Shown here piece by piece: positions 45,488-53,940 of a stretch of 64,000 bases of DNA. Numbering within the stretch: the stretch's first letter is position 1; every line of letters begins with the position of its first letter. The notes under the pieces are model-generated. The model worked only from the letters and a program-made list of their open reading frames with translations, was not told the origin of the DNA and made no database searches. Source of the stretch: Serinibacter salmoneus (GTDB lineage: Bacteria > Actinomycetota > Actinomycetes > Actinomycetales > Beutenbergiaceae); contig NZ_PDJD01000001.1 in NCBI RefSeq assembly GCF_002563925.1, positions 2,238,973 through 2,302,972 on the forward strand, given 5' to 3'. The position numbers were made by a program, and so were the translations under genes.

Positions 45488-46900
45488 TCAAGATTCGCGC
45501 TCGCCCTCGCGAGCGCGTCGCACGAGGTCACGCCGCACGTACCAGGCATTGGGGAGCACCTGGCACAGGAGAACCGCGATGCTGGTGGCCCACACGGGGC
45601 CGGCTGCGCCGATCGCTGGGATGAACAGGGCGGCGAGCCCGAGGCTGATGGGAACCATGGCGATGATCGGGAGCACCTGGAAGCGAAGACCGCGGGCGTC
45701 GGTCATGTACATGCCGAGCGGGTACTTCACCGCCTGGAGCGCCACGAACACCACGAACGCCCCGGCGAGCGATGTGCCGATCTGGATCTGACCGTCCGAG
45801 ATCAGCATCGTCATCCAGTCCAGCAGGAGCCACAGGAGGCACGCCGCCGCACCGGCGAGGGCCAGGAACACCAGGCTCGCGGGCAGCGGGGACCGGACCC
45901 GGCCGTCGGCCCGGGCGCGCGCGTACAGCGGCCACAGAGCCATTCCCCCAGCGGCGACGCTCTGCACCACCAGTCCGAACAGTTGTGAGGCCAGGTTGTA
46001 CTGCGCGATGTCCTCGGGCGTGGCCAGGTGGGAGAGCATCAGGCGCCCGGTCTGCATCGCGACCGGCAACGCCATCATCTGCAGGAGCATCGGCCACGCC
46101 ACGTCGACCACACGCACGCCGGGCGCCGTGCGGATCCGCGGCACGTCACGCAGGCCGTCCCCCACGATCGGGTGCAGGAGACGCCCGGCCGCGATCAGGC
46201 ACACCACCGCCACCACCGCGCTGGCCAGGTAGGAGAACACCGCGACGTACGGACCCATGGGCAGCGCCAGGGCCACCGACGCCGCCACCATGAGCAGCAC
46301 CAGCGGCGACCCCAGCGCGGAGAACCCGGTCTGCAGCGCGGTGCGCCCGGCGCTGACCAGGAGCCGCTGGCCCACACCCAGCGGCAACGCGAGCGCGAAG
46401 ACCAGCGCGCACAGCGTGGCCGCGAGCGCCCCGCCCTGGGGCATCAGTCCGTCACCGAGAAGCGCAGGCCACCACCCGAACACCCCGCAGGCGATGGCGC
46501 CGAGGGCGATCACGGCCGCCGAGGTGAACAGGATCCGGAAGGCCGAGGTGATCGTGCGCACGACGCGGGGGTCTCGGCGCGGATGCCTGGACTCCGCGAT
46601 CACGTTCACCAGGACGGCGGCGACCCCGAGGTCGGCGAACGGGATCAGCGACGGCAGTGTGGCAAGAACCCCGTACTGGGCGTACGCATCGATCCCGTAG
46701 TGCTGGATGATCAGGCGACTGGTCACCATGCCGGCGACCCCCGCGATCGCCATGCCGATGACCTTCACCGCCGCCGTGGAGGAGACCTGCCGCGCCGCCG
46801 AGCCACGCCGACGCTCCTCCCGCAACTGCCGCCTGGTGGGGTGGGCCTCGGAGGTCGCTGTGGGGGCGTGCGGGGAGTGCGCCGCGCGATCGGTCACCAT
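45488..46900 (-). CDS. Wzx-like polysaccharide flippase
   Basis: This is a 470-residue membrane protein with about 14 helices and a basic cytoplasmic N-terminus (RRQLREERRRGSAARQ). The early segment VKVIGMAIAGVAGMVTSRLIIQHYGIDAYAQYGVLATLPSLIPFADLG, split here over several helices, and the later YNLASQLFGLVVQSV are typical of MVF/MATE-type oligosaccharide translocases. It would move the lipid-linked repeat unit across the membrane. ATG 46900 follows GGGAGTGGGG. It is divergent from the next glycosyltransferase across 74 bp. Confidence 0.85.
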   Translation of the reverse strand: MVTDRAAHSPHAPTATSEAHPTRRQLREERRRGSAARQVSSTAAVKVIGMAIAGVAGMVTSRLIIQHYGIDAYAQYGVLATLPSLIPFADLGVAAVLVNVIAESRHPRRDPRVVRTITSAFRILFTSAAVIALGAIACGVFGWWPALLGDGLMPQGGALAATLCALVFALALPLGVGQRLLVSAGRTALQTGFSALGSPLVLLMVAASVALALPMGPYVAVFSYLASAVVAVVCLIAAGRLLHPIVGDGLRDVPRIRTAPGVRVVDVAWPMLLQMMALPVAMQTGRLMLSHLATPEDIAQYNLASQLFGLVVQSVAAGGMALWPLYARARADGRVRSPLPASLVFLALAGAAACLLWLLLDWMTMLISDGQIQIGTSLAGAFVVFVALQAVKYPLGMYMTDARGLRFQVLPIIAMVPISLGLAALFIPAIGAAGPVWATSIAVLLCQVLPNAWYVRRDLVRRAREGERES

Positions 46901-46974
46901 CCCCACTCCCACCGCTGCCTCGATAGGCTCGACCCGGTCGACGCAGGGGGCGTCGCACCAGGGGGGACCTCACC

Positions 46975-48060
46975 ATGACCGCACCGCGCCGGCGCGAGCC
47001 GCGCCTCGCAGGACACCGCGAGATCCGTGTGCTGCAGCCGTTCCGGATGATCCGGCCGACGACCAACCCGTACATCGTGATGCTCGATCGTGCGCTGCGC
47101 GAGACCCCCGGGATCCGGGTGGCGACCTTCTCCTACCGCCGTGCGTTCCTGGGAGGCTACGACGTCGTGCACCTGCACTGGCCCGAGACGCTCCTGGAGG
47201 GCCGAACCACCCCGCGACGCCTGGCTCGCCTTCTGCTGGCGCACCTGTACCTGCTGCGCCTGCGGCTGGGGCGGGTGGCCGTGGTCCGCACGGTGCACAA
47301 TCTCGACCTGCCCTCCGGGCTCTGGCCCGCGCAGATCGCCTACCTGCGCGGCTTGGAGCGGCTGACCGCCGTGCGGGTGCACCTGAACGAGCAGACCGGC
47401 GCCGCGGGCGAGGACGTGGAGATGGTCCCGCACGGCCACTACCGGGACTGGTTCGCCGGCATGCCGACCTCGACGGCGACGCCCGGCCGGATCGGGTTCG
47501 TCGGCCTGGTGCGTGGCTACAAGAACGTGACCGGACTCGTCGCTGCCTTCCGCGAGGCCACCGGCAACCGGGTGGCCGATGACGGGGAGCTGAGCCTTCA
47601 GGTCTGCGGCAAGGCCTCCAACACCGACCTCGAGCGCGACCTGCGCCGAGCTGTCGGCGACATGGAGAACGTGGACCTCGACCTGCGGTTCCTGACGGAG
47701 GAGGAACTGGCGATCGCCGTCACCGGCTGCGAGCTCCTGGTACTCCCCTACCGGCACATGCACAACTCCGGTGTGGCGCTCACGGCGCTCTCCCTGAACC
47801 GGCCCGTACTCGTGCCGCGCAACCCCACCACGCTGGCGTTGCAGCGTGAGGTCGGCGATCGATGGGTGCACACGTTCACCGGGGAGATCGACGGCGCGGA
47901 CCTGCTCGCCGCGTTGCGCACCGTACGGGCCGCACCCGGTGGCGCGCCCGATCTGAGCGCGAGGAACTGGGATCTCGCCGGCCGTGCACACCGCCGGGCC
48001 TATCTGCGTGCGCTGCGCAGTCGGCACCGTCGGGTGCGGCGGGGTCGCACCGCGGCGTGA
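46975..48060 (+). CDS. glycosyltransferase (GT-B fold)
   Basis: This is a 361-residue protein with an N-terminal half containing VLQPFRMIRPTTNPYIVMLD and YDVVHLHWPETLL, a pattern seen in actinobacterial mannosyl- or glucosyltransferases. The C-terminal half has GRIGFVGLVRGYKNVTGLVAAF and LPYRHMHNSGVALTALSLNRPVL, a GT4-like donor site. Substrates are unknown. GGGGGGACC precedes the ATG. A small bidirectional hairpin separates it from the next, convergent gene. Confidence 0.8.
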   Translation: MTAPRRREPRLAGHREIRVLQPFRMIRPTTNPYIVMLDRALRETPGIRVATFSYRRAFLGGYDVVHLHWPETLLEGRTTPRRLARLLLAHLYLLRLRLGRVAVVRTVHNLDLPSGLWPAQIAYLRGLERLTAVRVHLNEQTGAAGEDVEMVPHGHYRDWFAGMPTSTATPGRIGFVGLVRGYKNVTGLVAAFREATGNRVADDGELSLQVCGKASNTDLERDLRRAVGDMENVDLDLRFLTEEELAIAVTGCELLVLPYRHMHNSGVALTALSLNRPVLVPRNPTTLALQREVGDRWVHTFTGEIDGADLLAALRTVRAAPGGAPDLSARNWDLAGRAHRRAYLRALRSRHRRVRRGRTAA

Positions 48061-48067
48061 TCCCGTG

Positions 48068-48090
48068 CGCGGGGCGTACCGAGCCCCGCG
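48068..48090. terminator. bidirectional hairpin between convergent glycosyltransferase genes
   Basis: CGCGGGGC (48068-48075) pairs with GCCCCGCG (48083-48090) around a seven-base loop in the 41-bp gap. Confidence 0.5.
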
Positions 48091-48101
48091 GGTGCCGCGG
48101 G

Positions 48102-49064
48102 TCATGGTCGGCCTCGCTCGCCCACCCGCGAACGTGCGCCGTCGCGGATACCTCTGGCGTAGGCCAGCCACGGCGCCGTCGAACCCAGCAACTGACGCCG
48201 CCCGCCCTGGAGCAGCACCGCCCATCCCGTCAGGGGCGCCAGCAGCGCCCAGCGCCTGCGCCAGGACGGCGCGAGCCACCGATCGGCGAACAGCATCCGA
48301 TTGCGGATCGAGTAGTAGTAGTACGTGTCCGACTTGGCGCGGCTCACGGTGGCGCCGCGGTGGGTGGCACCCTCGTCGTGGATCGCGACAACCGACTCCT
48401 CCACCTCCAGCCGACCCCCGGCGCGGTGGATCCGGCGTGAGAGATCCACATCCTCCCAGTACAGGAAGTAGCGCGGGTCGAACCCGCCGGAACGCCGCCA
48501 CAGATCGGATGAGAGCGCGAGGGCGGCTGCGGTCAACCAGGTCATCACCGCGACCCCGTTCGGCACCTCCTCGCGGCGACGCTCGCTGAGCATCTCCCCG
48601 CGGTCCAGTCGCAGCAGGATGCGTCCACGCGAGTAACTCGATCCGTCCGGCCTGTGGATCAGCGGTGCGACCGCGACATCCCGCTCCGATCGCACCCGCG
48701 CCGCCAGGCGCGCCACGCCGTCGGGGGGAATGGTCAGGTCGGGGTTGAGCAGCACGAGCGCATCGCAGCCGAGCGCGAGAGCGCGGTCTGCGGCGAGGTT
48801 GCAGCCACCCCCGAATCCCAGGTTCGCTCCCGGCTCGAGGTACTCCCAGCCGTGCGCCACGCACAGCGCACGAGTGCTGGCCTGCTGCGCCGGGTCCCGG
48901 TGGTTCTCCACCACCACGACCGCCGTCGGAGCGCGCGACGGCCCACCGGGTTCCGGTGGCACCGAGTTCGCCAGCGTGGTGCGCAGGAGCGCCGCGGACC
49001 CGTAGCTGACCACCAGGATGCCGGTGCGCGCGGCGCTCGAGGCGCTCCTCGGCGCGGTCATCAT
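48102..49064 (-). CDS. glycosyltransferase, GT2 family (rhamnosyltransferase-like)
   Basis: This is a 320-residue GT-A protein. It has the GT2 N-terminal strand GILVVSYGSAALLRTTL, an NLGFGGGCNLAA loop, the metal-binding acidic motif LVLLNPDLTIP, and YFLYWEDVDLSRRIHRAGG, the ED-type catalytic region of dTDP-rhamnosyl transferases. ATG 49064 follows GAGGG; a GTG at 49073 overlapping the previous stop is also possible. It is the last gene of a four-gene overlapping run with the CDP-alcohol transferase, a GT4 and a cytidylyltransferase. Confidence 0.88.
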   Translation of the reverse strand: MMTAPRSASSAARTGILVVSYGSAALLRTTLANSVPPEPGGPSRAPTAVVVVENHRDPAQQASTRALCVAHGWEYLEPGANLGFGGGCNLAADRALALGCDALVLLNPDLTIPPDGVARLAARVRSERDVAVAPLIHRPDGSSYSRGRILLRLDRGEMLSERRREEVPNGVAVMTWLTAAALALSSDLWRRSGGFDPRYFLYWEDVDLSRRIHRAGGRLEVEESVVAIHDEGATHRGATVSRAKSDTYYYYSIRNRMLFADRWLAPSWRRRWALLAPLTGWAVLLQGGRRQLLGSTAPWLAYARGIRDGARSRVGERGRP

Positions 49065-49069
49065 GGCCC

Positions 49070-49810
49070 TCACCGCGTCGAGGCGCCGGGGATACCGAGC
49101 GACCGGACCTCCCGGAACCACCGCGGCAGCGCGAGGACGAGGAAGACCGCGGACGCCGCCGTGACCGCCGCGTAGCCGGCGAGGAACACCCCGGTGGCGC
49201 CGTAGAGGAGGAACAACAGGCACAGCACGCCGTAGTCGGTGGGAAGCACCAGCACGGAGCGCAACCACGGAGCACGCCCGGACGTGGGTGCCCGCGAGAC
49301 CACGCCGTGCGCTCGTCTGAGTTGTTCGGTGAGGATCATCGCGAAGAACAGCACCGAGGTGACCACGGCGCTGACCACCGGGATGAGTAGCAGCACGTGG
49401 TCCGCCCCGGCCCGCAGCAGGCCGACGGCCACGGCCACGGGCAGCGCGACGACCTTGACCGAGTCGACGACGTGGTCGAGCCACTCTCCCGCGGGCGATC
49501 CGGTGGCGGTCAGGCGCGCCACCTGGCCATCGGCGGAGTCCCAGGCGTAGCCGAGCACGAGCAGCACACTGACGAGGACCCCCAGCCACCCACTCGGCGC
49601 AAGCAGCGCCAGCAGCGCGATCGCGGTGAAGGTGTGCACGGCGGAGACGGCGGTCACCTGGTTCGGGCTCAGCCCCGCCCGGTGCGCCGCGGCGGCCAGC
49701 ACGCGCCCGAGTCGTCGGTTGACGAAGCGCGAGTACGCCGGGGCGCTACGGGCGGCCCCCTTCTGCGCCGAGCCGAGCCGGGTGAGCACCTCGCGGTAAC
49801 TCTCCGTCAT
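49070..49810 (-). CDS. CDP-alcohol phosphotransferase family membrane protein
   Basis: This is a 246-residue membrane protein with about six helices and the complete CDP-alcohol phosphotransferase signature D-x2-DG-x2-AR-x8-G-x3-D-x3-D (DSADGQVARLTATGSPAGEW then LDHVVD). The family transfers a phospho-alcohol from CDP-alcohol to an acceptor. Because a cytidylyltransferase gene lies two genes upstream in the same coupled operon, the natural reading is that it uses the CDP-alcohol made there, perhaps to decorate the glycan, rather than housekeeping phospholipid synthesis. Both ends overlap or abut neighbours (ATGA with the GT4 gene). Confidence 0.85.
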   Translation of the reverse strand: MTESYREVLTRLGSAQKGAARSAPAYSRFVNRRLGRVLAAAAHRAGLSPNQVTAVSAVHTFTAIALLALLAPSGWLGVLVSVLLVLGYAWDSADGQVARLTATGSPAGEWLDHVVDSVKVVALPVAVAVGLLRAGADHVLLLIPVVSAVVTSVLFFAMILTEQLRRAHGVVSRAPTSGRAPWLRSVLVLPTDYGVLCLLFLLYGATGVFLAGYAAVTAASAVFLVLALPRWFREVRSLGIPGASTR

Positions 49811-50994
49811 ACGGCGCCCCTCACCGCCTGCCTCGCCTGCAGCCGACGCGCTCGAGGGTGCGGTCCTCCCACCGCGCCTCGGGCCAGGCGACGCGCGAGA
49901 TCCTCGTACCCGTCGGCCACCCGGTCCCAGTCGTATGCGCGGGCACGCTCACGCAGCCGCTCGCCGCGCTGGAGCGCCCGATCCGGGCGCACCTCCGCGT
50001 CCAGCAGCAATGGTGCGATGTCCGCGGCCGAACCGAAGTAGCGGCCCTCCTCGCGCGTCACCTCGCGATTGAACTGAACGTCCCACGAGATGGTCGCGGT
50101 GCCCGCGCCGATCGCGCGCAACAACGACGGATTCGTTCCGCCCACGGAGTGGCCGTGCAGGTAGGTCAGGGCGTGGGCGTAGAGCTGGTCGAGCAGCCCC
50201 TGGTCCCAGACCCCACCGAGCAGGTGGACTCGCGGATCGTCCCCGGCGATGTCCCGCACCCGCGCCACGTACTCATCGGCGTACGGCGCCGACCCGACGA
50301 CCACCAACGGCAGTCGCGCCCCACTGCGGACGTACCCCTCGACGATCACGTCGACGTGGTTCTCCGGCTCGAACCTGGCGACCACGAGGTGGAATCCACC
50401 GGGTCGCAGGCCGAGGGGGGCTAGCCCCGTGCTGGGCACGTCCGTGAGGATCGGGGCGCCGTAGGAGATCAGCTCGGTGGGGACGCCGTACTCCGCGTCG
50501 TAGTAGGAACTGATGCCCTCGGCGTCGGCGATCAGGGCGTCGGACATGCGCACGGCTGCCGTCTCAGCCGCCCGGTAGTACGCCTTCCCGCCCTTGCCCC
50601 ACTTGGCTCGCTTCCACTCCAGCCCGTCCACGTGGGTGGCGACCGGGATCCGCGCCGCCCGCAGCACGGGCAGGAACGGTGCGTTCGCTGCGTTGAACAC
50701 GAACGCGGCGTCCATCCGCCGCAGCGCGAGGTGCACAGCGGACAGGGCGGTGTGGCTGAGTGTCTCCAGGGTGCGCATCCGCAGGGCCGGGAGCGTCACG
50801 AGGTCCATCCCCCGGTAGCGGCTCATCCGCTCGGCGTTCCCGGTGCGGCAGTACACCCGCACGCGGTGGCCACGAGCCGCCAGGCGGGCGCCCACCTCCT
50901 CGACCGCGGTCTCGAAGCCGCCGTAGTGAGCCGGTGCGCCGCGTGTGCCGACCATGGCGATGGAGAGTCCTCCCGTGCCGAGGACGCCGCTCAT
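49807..50994 (-). CDS. glycosyltransferase, GT4 family with DUF1972-type N-terminus
   Basis: This is a 395-residue protein. The N-terminus SIAMVGTRGAPAHYGGFETAVEEV, split over two segments, is the DUF1972 signature found in rhamnosyltransferases that add the second sugar to lipid-linked glucose in some capsules. The C-terminal half has FHLVVARFEPENHVDVIVEG and GHSVGGTNPSLLRAIGAGT. It therefore may act early in repeat-unit assembly. Its start and stop overlap its neighbours by four bases each (ATGA), so the operon is tightly coupled. Confidence 0.88.
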   Translation of the reverse strand: MSGVLGTGGLSIAMVGTRGAPAHYGGFETAVEEVGARLAARGHRVRVYCRTGNAERMSRYRGMDLVTLPALRMRTLETLSHTALSAVHLALRRMDAAFVFNAANAPFLPVLRAARIPVATHVDGLEWKRAKWGKGGKAYYRAAETAAVRMSDALIADAEGISSYYDAEYGVPTELISYGAPILTDVPSTGLAPLGLRPGGFHLVVARFEPENHVDVIVEGYVRSGARLPLVVVGSAPYADEYVARVRDIAGDDPRVHLLGGVWDQGLLDQLYAHALTYLHGHSVGGTNPSLLRAIGAGTATISWDVQFNREVTREEGRYFGSAADIAPLLLDAEVRPDRALQRGERLRERARAYDWDRVADGYEDLARRLARGAVGGPHPRARRLQARQAVRGAV

Positions 50995-51455
50995 GACGCC
51001 ACCGCCTCGTCCCGCACGCCGCGCACCTCGAGCTCACTGGTCAGGAGACTGCGCAGCAGGGTGGAGGAGGTGGACGGGGTGTAGGGCAGGTACACCACGC
51101 GTGAGCCGACCTCGGCGAGTTCGGCCTCGAGTCGGTCGCCCTTGGCCGTGCCCTGCCAGTCATCCCCCTTGAAGAGCACGTCGAACGCGGTCCGCCGCCA
51201 GGCCTCTCGCTTGTCCTGGGAGACGTCCGGCACCACCTCGTGGACGAACCGCAGGTGTGCCACGAGCTCCATGCGCTCGGCGTGGGGCACCACCGGTGCC
51301 CTGCCCTTCATGGCGTGCAGTGACTCGTCCGTGGCCACCCCCACCACCAGCCGGTCGCAGCGCTGGGACGCCGCTCGCAGGATGTTCAGATGCCCGATGT
51401 GCAACATGTCGAATCCACCGGGCACATACCCGACGACCGCATGAGTCCGATCCAT
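50991..51455 (-). CDS. cytidylyltransferase (TagD/GCT-like)
   Basis: This 154-residue protein of the nucleotidyltransferase superfamily has the HxGH motif in GGFDMLHIGHLNIL (about residues 13-26) and VVGVATDESL. The C-terminal TPSTSSTLLRS resembles the (R)TxGISTT-type nucleotide-binding end of glycerol-3-phosphate cytidylyltransferases. It would activate an alcohol phosphate with CTP; the alcohol could be glycerol, ribitol, ethanolamine or another polyol. ATG 51455 follows GAGGGGGC. It is the first gene of the four-gene operon ending in GT2 and lies opposite a GT4 gene across a 252-bp divergent region. Confidence 0.82.
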   Translation of the reverse strand: MDRTHAVVGYVPGGFDMLHIGHLNILRAASQRCDRLVVGVATDESLHAMKGRAPVVPHAERMELVAHLRFVHEVVPDVSQDKREAWRRTAFDVLFKGDDWQGTAKGDRLEAELAEVGSRVVYLPYTPSTSSTLLRSLLTSELEVRGVRDEAVAS

Positions 51456-51618
51456 GACAAAGCCCCCTCGTGATTCGCTCCATACGGTGCGACTCGCTGC
51501 CCCCGCAGCCCCGCCTAATCCCCACCGTCGAATCCACCCGCGGCACGAGCGGTCGACGTATGTCCATGTGACAGTATCCGACGCACGAAGGATTGGGAAT
51601 GATGGAACCGCGCACGGT

Positions 51619-51651
51619 ACGCGCCAAGGCGAAACGCTTCTGGCGCGTTTT
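51619..51651 (+). promoter_or_regulatory. intrinsic-terminator-like hairpin in the leader of a GT4 gene
   Basis: ACGCGCCA (51619-51626) pairs with TGGCGCGT (51641-51648). An inner AGGCG/CGCTT extension gives about 13 pairs with an AAA loop and one bulged C, followed by TTTT. It faces the GT4 gene that starts 57 bases later. A terminator upstream of a gene suggests attenuation or a short leader RNA. Confidence 0.55.
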
Positions 51652-51707
51652 CGTCGCGATACATCGGATAACTCGTGACGCGAATACGACAATTGTGGGG
51701 GATGGAC

Positions 51708-52883
51708 ATGCACCACCAGCGCACGGCAGTCCTGGCGCACCCGTCGCCGGACCGGTACGGATCGGATCTCCAGGCGCTGGAGACCATCAGCGCTCTGGTC
51801 GCCCGGGGATGGCGCACGGTCGTCGCGCTCCCGGCCTCGGGGGTCTTCGGTCCACTCGCGCGGGCGCGGGGCGCCGAGACCAGGATCGTCCCGTTCCCCA
51901 CGGTCAACCGCGCGCTCCTCGCCCCGCGCGCGGCCACGGCGTTCGCCTACCGATCCGCCGGCGCCCTCGGGCCGATCACTCGGGGCCTGCGTCACCTACG
52001 ACCTGAGGCGGTGCTCGTCAACACGCTCACCGAACCGATCTGGCCGCTCGCCGCGGCGCTGACAGGCGTGCCCTGCCTGGTCCACGTGCACGAGGCGGAG
52101 CAGGACGCCGGGCGGCTCGCGCGCACGGCGCTGGCCTCCCAGCTTCTCCTGGCCGACCGGGTCGTGGTGAACAGCGAGGCTGCCGCGAGGGCCCTCACGG
52201 AGGTCCTCCCCGGCCTGGACTCGCGCCTGCAACGCATCTACAACGGAGTCCCCGGGCCCGGGTCCCACACCCGCGAGAGTCGCGACCTGACCCGGGGCGG
52301 CGCCAGGAGCGCGCACGGGGACCCCGGCGCAGCGCGGATCGCCCTCCTGGGTCGGCTCAGCCCACGCAAGGGCACAGACGTCGCGCTCGAGGCGGTCGCG
52401 GCACTGCGGTCCTCGGGCCGCAGGGTGCACCTCGACCTGTACGGAGAGGTCTTCGAGGGCTACGAGTGGTTCGAGGAGCAGTTGCGGCGTAGGGCAGCGC
52501 AGCCCGACCTGGCCGGCGCCGTGTCCTTCCACGGCTACGTGAGACCGATATGGAGCGCGCTCTCCGCCAGTGCCCTGGTGATCGTGCCCTCGCGGACCGA
52601 GCCGTTCGGGAACGTGGCGGTCGAGGCCATGCTCGCCGGGCGACCGGTCATCGCCTCCCGTGTCCAGGGCCTCGCGGAGATCGTCCGGGACGGCGTCACC
52701 GGGCTCCAGGTCACTCCCGGAGACCCCGGGGACCTCGCTCACGCCATCGCCCGCGCCCTGGAGGATCCGGCGTTCGCCGCGCGCCTCGCCGATGCCGGCC
52801 GACGCGACGCCAAGGAACGCTTCAGCGTGACGCGGTATCGAACCGAAATTGCCAATGCACTTGAAGCGATCAGTCGCGAGTAG
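51708..52883 (+). CDS. glycosyltransferase, GT4 family
   Basis: This is a 391-residue GT-B glycosyltransferase. It has the N-terminal LAHPSPDRYGSDLQALETI and, in the C-terminal half, IALLGRLSPRKGTDVALEAV, FHGYVRPIWSALSASALVIV and EPFGNVAVEAMLAGRPVIAS (E-x7-E region), then DGVTGLQVTPGDPGDLA. ATG 51708 is preferred because GTGGGGG is correctly spaced; an ATG at 51702 is next to it. An attenuator-like hairpin lies in its leader. It ends 14 bp from the convergent GT2 gene. Confidence 0.9.
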   Translation: MHHQRTAVLAHPSPDRYGSDLQALETISALVARGWRTVVALPASGVFGPLARARGAETRIVPFPTVNRALLAPRAATAFAYRSAGALGPITRGLRHLRPEAVLVNTLTEPIWPLAAALTGVPCLVHVHEAEQDAGRLARTALASQLLLADRVVVNSEAAARALTEVLPGLDSRLQRIYNGVPGPGSHTRESRDLTRGGARSAHGDPGAARIALLGRLSPRKGTDVALEAVAALRSSGRRVHLDLYGEVFEGYEWFEEQLRRRAAQPDLAGAVSFHGYVRPIWSALSASALVIVPSRTEPFGNVAVEAMLAGRPVIASRVQGLAEIVRDGVTGLQVTPGDPGDLAHAIARALEDPAFAARLADAGRRDAKERFSVTRYRTEIANALEAISRE

Positions 52884-52897
52884 GCACTGCCGAGCCG

Positions 52898-53878
52898 CTA
52901 CGAGTCGGCATACTCCTCGAACCGGTACCCCACGCCCGAGGTGAGCATCCCCACACCGCGGGCTGCGACACGCACGCCGCCGGCGCGACGCTGCCGCGAA
53001 CGCAGCACGACTCCGAGAAGGAGCGACCCGAGGCCTGCGCACAGCCGCGCCACGCCTCCCGCCACCGCACCCGCTCGCGCGCGGAGCACCTCGCGTGGTC
53101 CGTGCGCAAGGGCGATCCAGGCACCGCTGGACGCGTTCGCATGGCCGAATGCGCGCCGCACCACCGCGCGGCGGGTGAGCCGGGCAACCGGGCGCACATC
53201 GTGGACCCACGCCTCGCGGCACCACACGATCCGCTCCCCGGCCCGCGTCAGCGCCGTCGTGAACAGGGTGTCCTCACCGCCGGCGAGGCCGAGCGACTCC
53301 TCGAACCACAGGTCCAGGCCGCGCACCACCCGCAGGTCCAGGAGGAGGTTGTTCGTGGCCGCCGTGGCGACCGCCTCGCCCGTTCGCGTCGACTCCCGAT
53401 GGGAGCGCGCAAGGAAGCCGCCGTCCCGGATCCACGGGTCGAGCTCGCCAACGAGTACGGTGCGCACGGCTCCCGCCACGGCTGCCACCGGGTCCGCGCC
53501 CGCCCTGAGGAAGGTGCCCAGGAGCGCCACGAGCCAGCCCTCCCCGGGGGTCTCGTCGTCGTCGATGAACACCAGGAGGTCCTCGCCCGCGCTCTCGCGC
53601 AGGGCACGGTTGCGGGCCGTGGCGATGCCCGGACGAGGCTCACACACGTAGCGTGTCACCTCGGGGTCCGCGGCCCGCAGGACGGCGTCGCGGGCTGCCG
53701 CGTCGGGTTCGTTGTCCACCACGAGGACGCCGATGTCCCCGACCTCGGCGGGGAATGCGGCGAGGGCCTGCCTCGCCTGCGCCTCGAGCAGCGGCACGAG
53801 CGCCGCGATCTGCTCGTGGCGCCGATGCGTCAGCACCGCGAGCGTCACCCGCAGATCGACTGCGTGATTCTCCCCCAT
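52898..53878 (-). CDS. glycosyltransferase, GT2 family
   Basis: This is a 326-residue GT-A protein with the N-terminal LAVLTHRRHEQIAALVPLLE, VLVVDNEPDAAARD, RPGIATARNRALRESAGED and the metal-binding FIDDDETPGEGWL, the DxD-type motif. A later LGLAGGEDTLFTTALTRAGE matches the ED catalytic region. The C-terminus carries a hydrophobic stretch that may bind the membrane. ATG 53878 has GAGAGG upstream; a TTG six bases earlier is possible. It is the last gene of the glycan cluster before pth. Confidence 0.85.
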   Translation of the reverse strand: MGENHAVDLRVTLAVLTHRRHEQIAALVPLLEAQARQALAAFPAEVGDIGVLVVDNEPDAAARDAVLRAADPEVTRYVCEPRPGIATARNRALRESAGEDLLVFIDDDETPGEGWLVALLGTFLRAGADPVAAVAGAVRTVLVGELDPWIRDGGFLARSHRESTRTGEAVATAATNNLLLDLRVVRGLDLWFEESLGLAGGEDTLFTTALTRAGERIVWCREAWVHDVRPVARLTRRAVVRRAFGHANASSGAWIALAHGPREVLRARAGAVAGGVARLCAGLGSLLLGVVLRSRQRRAGGVRVAARGVGMLTSGVGYRFEEYADS

Positions 53879-53940
53879 ACCCAACCTCTCCCCCGTGCGA
53901 TCACCGCGGTGCCGACCCTACAGGGGTGGGTAAGGATCAG

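Noticed and set aside
51593-52006. Plus-strand frame starting upstream of the GT4 gene at 51593
   Set aside because: It crosses the attenuator-like hairpin and most of it overlaps the GT4 gene in another frame with an Arg/Gly/Pro-rich product, so it is a shadow.
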